Of a stretch of DNA of 12,697 bases, positions 5,958-12,487 are shown in pieces (positions within the stretch are counted from its first letter, which is position 1; each line of letters opens with the position of its first letter). The position numbers were made by a program, and so were the translations under genes. The stretch is from assembly GCA_024693415.1 (NCBI GenBank), contig JAILKX010000193.1:1-12697 (forward strand), read 5' to 3'. A model generated the notes under the pieces. That model did no database searches and had not been told where the DNA came from. It saw only the letters and a program-made list of their open reading frames with translations. The DNA comes from Bacilli bacterium (GTDB taxonomy: Bacteria > Bacillota_I > Bacilli_A > RFN20 > CAG-826).

Positions 5958-8840
5958 CTAAATCGAGTGGTTTTCGAGCTTTTGCGGCTTTATCTTTTTG
6001 AAGATGAATATCCCATACACGACAAAGCACGGAACCAAAACGGCATCGGCCGCAAGCAATATGGGTTTCCATACGGGGTCGATGTCGTTTTTGGCGCCCG
6101 TATGATGGTCAAAGGGAAGGGACTTGGCTTCGTTGGCGGCGGCCATCGTTTCGCAATAGCAATAGATCGCGTTCCTCGCGGCCCTTGCGATATGGTAGGC
6201 AAACGTCGTGCTTTCGCTGTCGTCGAAAGTCACCTTCTCGCCCTCGAGAATCAGATCTACGCCGGCGCGGATCGCCTCATCTGCGTCCATGACGTTATCT
6301 GCGACGTAATAGTCAGTGATCACGGCGCCGCGGAACCCCCACTCTTTTCGCAATAAGTCCTCAATGAGGGCGGTGGAGCCGGCCGCGCGGACATAACCGA
6401 TGCGGTTTTTGGAAAGCATGATTCCGTTGACGGACGCCTTCTTCACCGCGATTTCGAATGGCTTTGCATAGATTTCTCGAAGGGCCTGCTCGGTAAGGAA
6501 ATGGTATTGGCCGTTGGTGCCCGATTCGTTTTCGTCGGCGGCGAAATGCTTCACATAGGCGTAAAGCCCGCCGTGTTTGGCGCCGCTTGCCACATAGGCC
6601 GCGCAAGATCCGGAAAGATAGGGGTCTTCCGAGAAATGCTCAAAGTTGCGGCCGCTCAGAGGGCTTCTATGCAGATTGGCGCCGGGGGCATACCATCCAT
6701 TGATCCCAAGGGCCAACGCCTCCGCAGCGACGGAGTTGCCGTATTGATAGCACAGCTCCAGGCTCCAAGCTTGGCCAATGGTGGAAGCGCTAGGATAGGA
6801 GGCGGCGTTACCGGGAGAAGAGGAAAGGACGGTTGTGTTGATTCCGCATGGCCCATCTAGGTCGAGGCAGCGCGGCTTATCGATCGAAGGAAGCGCGTTC
6901 GTGCCGAACCCCGCGTGTTGGACGAGGTTCACTAGTTCGTCCAGGGTGCAGCTTCTCACCAGCTTATCGAACACCTCATCCTCATATTCCTTCCCAAAGC
7001 CTTCGGTGATGGATTTGAGCTCCCCCGTTCCAAAAGACAAAGGCTCACGCGATTCCATCGTCGGCTCGCGGACACCGAGGGTCAAGGCGACCGAATCGGA
7101 CACTCCCCTGGTGGGAAGCGTTTTGGGAAAGGTGCCCACCAAGTCCGCGCGGGTGAGATAACGGATGTTTTCCTCGCTCCCCCCGTCGATGGATCCGGCA
7201 TCGGGCGATTGCCCTTCCTTGATAGCGGTCGAGATTTCGGTTACGGGGTTGGTCATCGTGGTGAAGCGGTTCTCTATTTGGGCTCCGGTCGCGTCGTCCT
7301 TATCGTAACGCAGGCCATTTTCGGAAATGGAGAAATGGAAAACGGAGTCGCTTTCGCCCACAAGCGGATGGTCGTTATGGGCATCCATGCGGAAGGAAAG
7401 CGAATAATCGCCGGCCTCCAGCTCATAGCCCGCGAAGGCGTTTTCGTTGGCATCGAACGCGTCATAGCTCGCCATTTCACGCAAAGGCACCTCCAGCTTG
7501 ATGAGCTCGCCTTGTTTTGGCTTCAGCGACGAGGTCTTGGCGAACGCGACGAGGTTCGCGGAAGATTTTTCGATTCCGCCGCGATAATAGGGAGGGGTCC
7601 CGTATAATTCGACGACGTCCCTTCCCTCAACGTCTCCCGCGTTTTCCACCCATAGAGAAAAGGAAAGCACGCCGTCCTCACCGATTTTGATGCCGTCCTC
7701 CGCCTGAAGGACCTGCCCCTTCTCGCTTTCGAAGGCGACGTCAAGCAGGCTCCATTGGAAAGAGGTGTAGGAAAGCCCGTGCCCAAATGGGAAAGCAACG
7801 ATTCTCTTATAGGCGCTTTCGTCCCGGCCGAGTTCTTCGAAAAGGGTTTCGTAATAGCGATATCCGACGTATATGTTCTCCGCATAGTCGACATAGCGGG
7901 CGGAATTGCGCAGTATGTGGTTCCCTTGTTCTCCGCAGTTCGGCGTGGCGGGGTTGGAGGCGGAGTCGAAGACAAACGTGTCGACGCTCCTTCCGGATGG
8001 GTTGATTTTCCCAAGAAGCACCTCGCCGATGGCCTGGCAGCCGGTGTTGCCGGGGTAGCCGACGTTTAATATGGCCTGCACCTCTGGGTCGTCGGCAAAG
8101 GATGCCTCCATCGCGTTCCCCGAGTTCATTATGACGATGACGTATGGGAAATTCGTGACCACCGAATCCAACAGGAACCGCTCATTTTCGTTCAGCGCGA
8201 GCGTCGTCCTGGTGGCGTCCTCGTTCCCGAGCCGATCATAGCTGACGGATGGGATGTCCAGCTTTTCCGTCGCGGGACGAGAGAAAACGACGGCGGCATA
8301 GGGGGAATAGTTGCGGGCGCTTTGGAAAAAGCCGGCTGGATAAAGCCCGGGGTCCAGCTCATAGTTCCTGAATTGCAGGGAAGCGACCGTGGAGTCGTGG
8401 TAACGGTTGAAATTAAAGTTGTTATAGAACGAGACAAGGGACGGATTCAGCTCAAGCCCGGCCGAAGAAAGAGAATCGTAGAAGGAGGCTTTGGCATATT
8501 CGCTCGTGTGCCCCGATCCGCCGCCTTGGTGGATGAAGCCCCTATCCCCCGATCCATAGCCGAACACATTGAGCTTTTTGCCGTCAATCGGCAGGATACC
8601 GTTTTCGTTTTTGAGCAAAACGATGGACTCCTCCTCGATCTGCTTCGCGAAAACGGTGGCCTCTTCCCTAGCCTTTTGGGCCGCGGGGTCATCAAAGTTT
8701 ATGCCGTCCCCATACAGCAGGCGAGTGAAGTCGTCGTCGAAGGAAAAGGCGATTGCATTAAACATCAGCAACCCGACGGCCGCCATGATCAAAAACGATA
8801 AATGGAATTCGCGGGAGCGGAGCAACTTGGGAAGGGCCAT
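5958..8840 (-). CDS. Membrane-anchored GH3 beta-glucosidase, swapped domain order (960 aa)
   Basis: This is a paralogue of the GH3 protein at 2568-5702 with the same layout: signal-anchor at residues about 13-33, sandwich domain about 55-290 ('SIVLLKNENG', 'INPSGRSVDTF'), Fn3-like domain about 360-490, a linker containing 'YLTRADLVGTFP' (561-572), TIM barrel about 628-895, and a C-terminal membrane segment about 925-947 with a basic tail. Active-site motifs are LDGP (D662), RNFEHFSEDP (731-740), KHF (764-766), ITDY with predicted nucleophile D843, followed by the usual RAGVDL (858-863), and candidate acid/base E192 in ATEKLD. It should therefore be active. Both ends threaded through the membrane would hold the catalytic body outside. 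SD AAAGGAG lies 9 bases before the ATG. It is the first gene of the leftward set, divergent from the LytTR regulator. The GH3 family also includes xylosidases and glucosaminidases; the neighbours favour beta-glucosides. Confidence 0.92.
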   Translation of the reverse strand: MALPKLLRSREFHLSFLIMAAVGLLMFNAIAFSFDDDFTRLLYGDGINFDDPAAQKAREEATVFAKQIEEESIVLLKNENGILPIDGKKLNVFGYGSGDRGFIHQGGGSGHTSEYAKASFYDSLSSAGLELNPSLVSFYNNFNFNRYHDSTVASLQFRNYELDPGLYPAGFFQSARNYSPYAAVVFSRPATEKLDIPSVSYDRLGNEDATRTTLALNENERFLLDSVVTNFPYVIVIMNSGNAMEASFADDPEVQAILNVGYPGNTGCQAIGEVLLGKINPSGRSVDTFVFDSASNPATPNCGEQGNHILRNSARYVDYAENIYVGYRYYETLFEELGRDESAYKRIVAFPFGHGLSYTSFQWSLLDVAFESEKGQVLQAEDGIKIGEDGVLSFSLWVENAGDVEGRDVVELYGTPPYYRGGIEKSSANLVAFAKTSSLKPKQGELIKLEVPLREMASYDAFDANENAFAGYELEAGDYSLSFRMDAHNDHPLVGESDSVFHFSISENGLRYDKDDATGAQIENRFTTMTNPVTEISTAIKEGQSPDAGSIDGGSEENIRYLTRADLVGTFPKTLPTRGVSDSVALTLGVREPTMESREPLSFGTGELKSITEGFGKEYEDEVFDKLVRSCTLDELVNLVQHAGFGTNALPSIDKPRCLDLDGPCGINTTVLSSSPGNAASYPSASTIGQAWSLELCYQYGNSVAAEALALGINGWYAPGANLHRSPLSGRNFEHFSEDPYLSGSCAAYVASGAKHGGLYAYVKHFAADENESGTNGQYHFLTEQALREIYAKPFEIAVKKASVNGIMLSKNRIGYVRAAGSTALIEDLLRKEWGFRGAVITDYYVADNVMDADEAIRAGVDLILEGEKVTFDDSESTTFAYHIARAARNAIYCYCETMAAANEAKSLPFDHHTGAKNDIDPVWKPILLAADAVLVPCFVVYGIFIFKKIKPQKLENHSI

Positions 8841-8882
8841 GGCTTTATTCTCCTTTTTTATTTATCAAAGTGGAAGAAAAAC

Positions 8883-8905
8883 ATACACCTGCGTTAATGG
8901 TGTAT
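8883..8905. promoter_or_regulatory. Operator-like inverted repeat ATACACC-N9-GGTGTAT
   Basis: A perfect 7-bp inverted repeat with a 9-base spacer lies in the 126-base divergent region, 43 bases upstream of the GH3 start codon. Its arms are too short for a terminator and no T run follows. It is more likely a binding site for a dimeric regulator. No clear -10/-35 pair for the GH3 gene could be assigned nearby. Confidence 0.5.
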
Positions 8906-8929
8906 CGCGAGATTTCGAGCCGAGTAATG

Positions 8930-8948
8930 TTGCCTTACGTTTTGGCAA
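8930..8948. promoter_or_regulatory. Operator-like inverted repeat TTGCC-N9-GGCAA
   Basis: A 5-bp inverted repeat with the same 9-base spacer as the dyad at 8883-8905 covers the -35 box and most of the spacer of the predicted response-regulator promoter. A protein bound here would block that promoter, so this could be an autoregulatory or carbon-source control site. Arm sequences differ from the neighbouring dyad, apart from ending in CC...GG. Confidence 0.4.
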
Positions 8949-8958
8949 AGTATATTTT
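8930..8958 (+). promoter_or_regulatory. Predicted promoter of the two-component operon, giving a near-leaderless mRNA
   Basis: TTGCCT (8930-8935), a 17-base spacer and TATTTT (8953-8958) form a reasonable sigma-70-type promoter. The expected transcription start is about 8964-8966, only 1-3 bases before the ATG at 8967, and no Shine-Dalgarno sequence precedes that ATG. An alternative -10 (TATATT, 8951-8956) has a poorer 15-base spacer. Confidence 0.5.
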
Positions 8959-8966
8959 ATTAGTAA

Positions 8967-9677
8967 ATGTTCCATGTAGCGTGCGTAGAGGACTCACCAG
9001 AGGAATTTGCCTCTCTTTCCCAAGAAATCCTTCAATTTGGCAAAGAAGCCTCGATAGACTTTAAGATTACGCACTTTTCCAACGCGGAACGCTTTTTGGA
9101 ATCCTTCTCCTGCCAATACGAAATCATCTTCTTGGATATAGCCTTGCCGGAGATGTCGGGCATGGAGCTCGCGGCAGCCATACGCAAATCGGACAACAAC
9201 GTACCCATAATATTCGTGACGTCCCTCGCTCAATTTGCCTTAAACGGGTATTCGGTCGGCGCCTTTGACTTCGTCGTAAAGCCGCTGGCCCATGGCGATT
9301 TCGCCTTCAAGATGAAGCGCCTGATGAATCACATGGCCACCACGCATGTCGCCAAAATCGTCATTTCCTCCTCTTCCCGCCGCATCGCGCTCGCCTCCAA
9401 TGAAATCTATTATGTGGAGATCATCGGGCATACGATCATTTACCATACGAGCAAGGGCAATTTCGAAACCTACGACACCATGCGCAACGTGGAAGCCCAA
9501 CTTACCGGATATAACTTCGCCAAGTGCAATGCCTGCTATTTGGTGAACCTCGCTTTCGTCGAAACCGTTCAGGGCTACGACTTAACCGTGCACGATGAAA
9601 TCATCACGATCTCCCACCCCAGGAAAAAGGAATTTATGGCAGCGCTGAATGATTTCTACGGAAAAAGGACCCATTGA
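8967..9677 (+). CDS. LytTR-family response regulator (AgrA/LytR-like)
   Basis: The protein has 236 residues, typical for this family. Residues 1-120 are a CheY-like receiver with the acidic pair E8-D9, phosphoacceptor D57 in 'FLDIALPEMSG', T85 and K105 (KP). Residues about 128-232 are a LytTR DNA-binding domain ('IYYVEIIGHTIIYHT' near 147-161, the 'FAKCNACYLVNL' segment near 184-195, C-terminal 'HPRKKEF'). It should accept phosphate from the kinase encoded immediately downstream and bind paired direct repeats upstream of target promoters. The start is fixed because the first receiver strand begins at residue 2-3, yet no SD is visible, which suggests a leaderless message. It is transcribed divergently from the GH3 gene, which makes the glycosidase genes natural candidate targets, though that is inferred only from position. 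Confidence 0.93.
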   Translation: MFHVACVEDSPEEFASLSQEILQFGKEASIDFKITHFSNAERFLESFSCQYEIIFLDIALPEMSGMELAAAIRKSDNNVPIIFVTSLAQFALNGYSVGAFDFVVKPLAHGDFAFKMKRLMNHMATTHVAKIVISSSSRRIALASNEIYYVEIIGHTIIYHTSKGNFETYDTMRNVEAQLTGYNFAKCNACYLVNLAFVETVQGYDLTVHDEIITISHPRKKEFMAALNDFYGKRTH

Positions 9678-11032
9678 TGGATTATTTCTCCTCTTTGAGG
9701 CTTCTTCTATATCGCTCTTTGTTTGCCACCGAACTGACGGTTGCCCTGGTCATGTTCGTTTTTTCTTTGCCACGAAGGAAGGGCCTCTGGTGGCGTCTGC
9801 CGCTGTCCTTGCTTCTGGTTTATGGCTCCTGCTTCATCTTCCCGACCCAATCCAACGCATGGATTTCCACCCTCTCCTTCCTCACCATGTTCCTCGTCGC
9901 GTTCGGGGTTTGCTTCCTCGTATTCGATTCGGATTGGAAGACGCTTTTGTTTTGCGCGGTAGCCGCCTATAACACCCAACACGCCGGATACGAGCTCTAC
10001 GACCTCCTCCTCCGCATATTCCACGTGGGGACGGCGGGGAGCTTTTATGAAACGACGAGCAACGTCTCTTTGTTTGCGAGCCCGCTGCAGGCAATCCTCT
10101 ACATGGTCTCCTACCTATTGCTCTATTGGGTTTTCTATGTCCTGTTCGCAAGACGCATTGAAAAGGGGAACCCGTTTACGATCCATCGCGCCATCGTTTT
10201 TGCGCTCGTCGCCGTGTGCGGGTTTGCCGACAACATCATCAATTCCGTCGTTCTGGAATATGTCCAGGAAGCCAATAACGCAACCTTGGTCGTCCTTGCG
10301 TTCCTGTCCTTGCTTCTATGCGTCGTGTGCATGGTCATGCAGTTTGAAATCGCGACGCGTTCAAAGCTCGACAGCGACATCGAGGCCCTGAAGATCGTCA
10401 GGAGCAAAGAGAGGGAACAGTACAAGATTTCCAAAGAGAACGCCGAGCAATTAAGGATCAAGGCTCATGATCTGAAACACCAAATCCACGAACTCGGCCA
10501 TAGGAAATCGATCGCGAACGAGACGATCCAGGAGATCACGTCCCTCGTCGATATCTACGACTCCGACATCAAAACGGGTAACCCCTCCATGGACATGATC
10601 CTGACGGAAAAAAGCAGGCTATGCAGCAAGCGCGGGATCCGTTTTTCGATAATGGCGGATGGGAAGGCGCTGTCCCGCTTAAGCGAATCCGACGTCTACT
10701 CTCTGCTCGGCAACATCATCGACAACGCCATAGAGGCCACGGTGCAACTTCCCGAAGATCAACGCTCCATCTCCTTGAACATCCACCGCATCAAAGGATT
10801 CTCCTCTGTCGTGGAGGAAAATCCCTTCGTCTTGGAGAACCTTCATTTCGGGAAAGATGGCCTGCCCATAACGAGCAAGGAAAACAAGGAAAACCACGGC
10901 TTCGGGATCAAAAGCATCGCCTATGTCGCGAAGAAATATGACGGTGATTTGAAGATTGAATCGGGGGGCGGCATCTTCCATCTCTCGCTTCTTTTGCCTG
11001 AAGAACCGAAGCAAGATGAGCAAAACAGTTAA
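9677..11032 (+). CDS. AgrC-like multi-span sensor histidine kinase (GHKL type)
   Basis: The ATG at 9677 shares one base with the regulator's stop (TGATG) and has AAAGGA 7 bases upstream; the TTG at 9674 is less likely. The N-terminal 223 residues are mostly hydrophobic, with six or seven membrane spans (about 12-30, 40-56, 62-84, 138-158, 170-190, 203-223) and only short loops, as in AgrC/ComD-type peptide sensors. A coiled helical region (about 224-290) carries the H-box 'AHDLKHQIHEL', with H264 as the likely phosphorylated His by analogy with AgrC. The ATPase domain shows the N-box 'NIIDNAIEA' (N350) and G-box 'HGFGIKSI' (407-414), typical of the HATPase_c_5 group. Length (451 aa) fits the family. 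No agrB/agrD-type signal genes are visible in the window, so the signal could be a peptide encoded elsewhere, or not a peptide at all. Confidence 0.92.
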   Translation: MDYFSSLRLLLYRSLFATELTVALVMFVFSLPRRKGLWWRLPLSLLLVYGSCFIFPTQSNAWISTLSFLTMFLVAFGVCFLVFDSDWKTLLFCAVAAYNTQHAGYELYDLLLRIFHVGTAGSFYETTSNVSLFASPLQAILYMVSYLLLYWVFYVLFARRIEKGNPFTIHRAIVFALVAVCGFADNIINSVVLEYVQEANNATLVVLAFLSLLLCVVCMVMQFEIATRSKLDSDIEALKIVRSKEREQYKISKENAEQLRIKAHDLKHQIHELGHRKSIANETIQEITSLVDIYDSDIKTGNPSMDMILTEKSRLCSKRGIRFSIMADGKALSRLSESDVYSLLGNIIDNAIEATVQLPEDQRSISLNIHRIKGFSSVVEENPFVLENLHFGKDGLPITSKENKENHGFGIKSIAYVAKKYDGDLKIESGGGIFHLSLLLPEEPKQDEQNS

Positions 11033-11055
11033 GTTTTGCGCTCGTTTTTAGTTTT
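11018..11055 (+). terminator. Intrinsic terminator overlapping the kinase stop codon
   Basis: GAGCAAAAC (11018-11026) pairs with GTTTTG..CTC (11033-11043), giving a 9-bp stem with a 2-base bulge. The loop AGTTAA contains the TAA stop, and the stem is followed by GTTTTTAGTTTT. The stem is partly coding, so a ribosome at the stop codon would cover it. Confidence 0.75.
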
Positions 11056-11100
11056 AATCGCTTTCCAAAAAGATTCGGGACTATAGTTTCCTCTTTTCAT

Positions 11101-11265
11101 AAATCGGCCTCAGGCCTTCGTAAACCGCGCAAAGGAAAAGCGACTTCCTTTGCGGCGTTTCCGCCCTTTGGGCCGCCGCGGCTTCAACCGCAGGCAAGAA
11201 GGGTAAAAGTTTGCGACGAAAAAATGCATGTTTGGGCTCCGTTTCCCCGCTTTGGCGGGAAAGAG
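11101..11265 (+). other. Hairpin-rich leader upstream of the SGNH hydrolase gene
   Basis: The 261-base gap 11033-11293 holds no convincing gene but several inverted repeats: GGCC-TCA-GGCC (about 11107), a perfect 10-bp stem CGCAAAGGAA / TTCCTTTGCG (11128-11137 with 11145-11154, 7-base loop), GGCG-TTTC-CGCC (about 11153-11164), GCCGC-C-GCGGC (about 11173), and CCCGC-TTTG-GCGGG (11246-11259) followed by a T-rich stretch. The last could act as an attenuator just before the gene. It does not match a riboswitch class I recognise. Function is unknown. Confidence 0.4.
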
Positions 11266-11293
11266 GTTTATTTTTATGCTGAGGAAATAGGTT

Positions 11294-12226
11294 ATGAAAA
11301 GAATCGTTATTTTGCTTTCGTTGGGTTTGCTGACCGCCAGTTGCGGCTCTTCGAACGGCGGCGCCTCCTCCATTCTTGCTTCGTCGGCAGAGGAATCCTC
11401 TTCGACCATCAGCATCGAATACGAGGTTCCGTCCGCGGAAGACGTTCCCCAAAACGTTTCGGCGGGGGACGCGCGGTATGACGTGAGCAAGGTCGTCCAG
11501 AAAGAGAACCATCCGCTTAAGGGCAAAACGATCTACTGGCTCGGTAGTTCGGTAACCTATGGCAGCGCATCCAGCGGGCAATCCATGGCCGATTACCTCG
11601 CCGCCAAATCCGGTTGCATCAGCAAAAAGGACGCGGTGAGCGGGACCACGATGTATAACGATGGCAAAAGCAGCGCCACAGGGGCCAATTCCTATGTGAA
11701 TCGCCTGAAAAACTCAAAGGTCTTCGACCCCGATAACGATTGGGTTGATGCTTTTGTCTGCCAAATCTCCACCAACGATTGCACCAACGATCGCTTGGAC
11801 AAGCGCGGCAGCATCACCGCCGATGACGTCACGGACATGGACTCATTCGACGTCGCGACGACGCTAGGCGCCATCGAGTACATCATCGCATACGCCTATG
11901 AGGTCCTCTATTGCCCGGTCTATTTCTATTCCGGCGCCTACTTCTCCGACGGAACCGACAAAGCGCAGCGCCAAAACAACAATCCAAAAGGCAGCGAATA
12001 TGGGAAGCTTGTCGACCAAGTGCTTGAAATAGCCGCAAAATGGAATTCGAAGAAAGGCTATGACGTCAAAGTCATCGACCTTTATCACGACAAAGATTTT
12101 AATGCAGTCGCAAGCGATGCCTATTATGCGTGGGCTACCAATGACCCGATCCATCCCCGAAAGGCAGGGTATCTTCAGTGGTGGACGCCTTATTTCGAGG
12201 CGAAGCTCATCGAAGATCTAGGCTAA
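11294..12226 (+). CDS. SGNH/GDSL-family hydrolase lipoprotein, probable esterase
   Basis: This 310-residue protein has a lipoprotein signal (L13-T-A-S-C17) and a Ser/Glu-rich linker to about residue 55. The SGNH blocks are visible in order: 'WLGSSVTYG' (82-90) with candidate nucleophile S86 and Ser in place of the usual Asp before it, G117 (block II), 'QISTND' with N161 (block III), and 'DPIHPRKAGY' with D284 and H287 (block V). The GSSVTYG form is seen in many bacterial SGNH proteins, so activity is expected. Such enzymes remove acyl groups, often acetyl, from polysaccharides or act on other esters; the substrate cannot be read from sequence. SD GAGG lies 9 bases upstream of the ATG. It follows the kinase but is separated by a terminator and a structured leader, so it is probably a separate transcription unit. 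Confidence 0.85.
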   Translation: MKRIVILLSLGLLTASCGSSNGGASSILASSAEESSSTISIEYEVPSAEDVPQNVSAGDARYDVSKVVQKENHPLKGKTIYWLGSSVTYGSASSGQSMADYLAAKSGCISKKDAVSGTTMYNDGKSSATGANSYVNRLKNSKVFDPDNDWVDAFVCQISTNDCTNDRLDKRGSITADDVTDMDSFDVATTLGAIEYIIAYAYEVLYCPVYFYSGAYFSDGTDKAQRQNNNPKGSEYGKLVDQVLEIAAKWNSKKGYDVKVIDLYHDKDFNAVASDAYYAWATNDPIHPRKAGYLQWWTPYFEAKLIEDLG

Positions 12227-12281
12227 TTTGTTTCAGCGCAGGCTTTCGTTTCCGTTGAACGACGGCCCAAACGGGTTCCGC

Positions 12282-12318
12282 CATCGCTTTTTGTGCGCCT
12301 TCGCCCCGAAAAGCGATG
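12282..12318. repeat. 10-bp perfect inverted repeat downstream of the SGNH gene
   Basis: CATCGCTTTT (12282-12291) and AAAAGCGATG (12309-12318) flank a 17-base loop that can itself form GCG-CCTT-CGC. No T run follows on the plus strand, so it is not a classic terminator, but it could stabilise the 3' end of the SGNH transcript or be a protein-binding site. The rest of 12227-12487 holds a small CGGG-AAAA-CCCG hairpin (12416-12427) and the promoter below, and no credible gene. Confidence 0.5.
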
Positions 12319-12426
12319 ACCCTATTTGATGTGCGCCCGATTCGCCGAGCTGAATTGAAGGAATAATCAGCCCCAACGTTGCCAAAAAGCCTCGCCGATC
12401 CGCTTGGCGGCAAGCCCGGGAAAACC

Positions 12427-12437
12427 CGTGTGACACG
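12427..12437. promoter_or_regulatory. Small dyad CGTGT-G-ACACG over the -35 box
   Basis: An 11-base perfect dyad overlaps the -35 element of the promoter before the last gene, a position typical of repressor operators. It is short enough to arise by chance. Confidence 0.3.
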
Positions 12438-12459
12438 CGCCAGCGCGAATATATATAAT
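12430..12459 (+). promoter_or_regulatory. Predicted sigma-70-type promoter of the radical SAM-like gene
   Basis: GTGACA (12430-12435, five of six matches to TTGACA), an 18-base spacer and a perfect TATAAT (12454-12459). The expected start is near 12466, which leaves a leader of about 22 bases before the TTG start codon at 12488. Confidence 0.7.
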
Positions 12460-12487
12460 CAATAATAGTGGAAAGAGAGACCGCGTT

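Noticed and set aside
9674..9676. TTG start for the histidine kinase
   Set aside because: The immediately following ATG at 9677 has a better start codon, proper SD spacing and the common TGATG overlap.
11025..11033. ACAGTTAAG, identical to the classical AgrA/LytTR half-site
   Set aside because: It is a single copy without a partner about two turns away, and it sits in the loop and arm of the terminator at the kinase stop codon, so chance is the better explanation.
11224..11481. 85-codon open frame overlapping the start of the SGNH gene
   Set aside because: It has no SD and overlaps the lipoprotein signal sequence of the real gene in another frame.
12316..12366. 16-codon open frame before the radical SAM-like gene, considered as a precursor peptide
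   Set aside because: It starts inside the 3' arm of an inverted repeat, has no SD and precedes the predicted promoter, so it would not share the transcript of the last gene.
12207..12436. Two minus-strand open frames in the gap after the SGNH gene
   Set aside because: They overlap the coding end of the SGNH gene or the promoter region, lack SD sites and show no domain or signal features.
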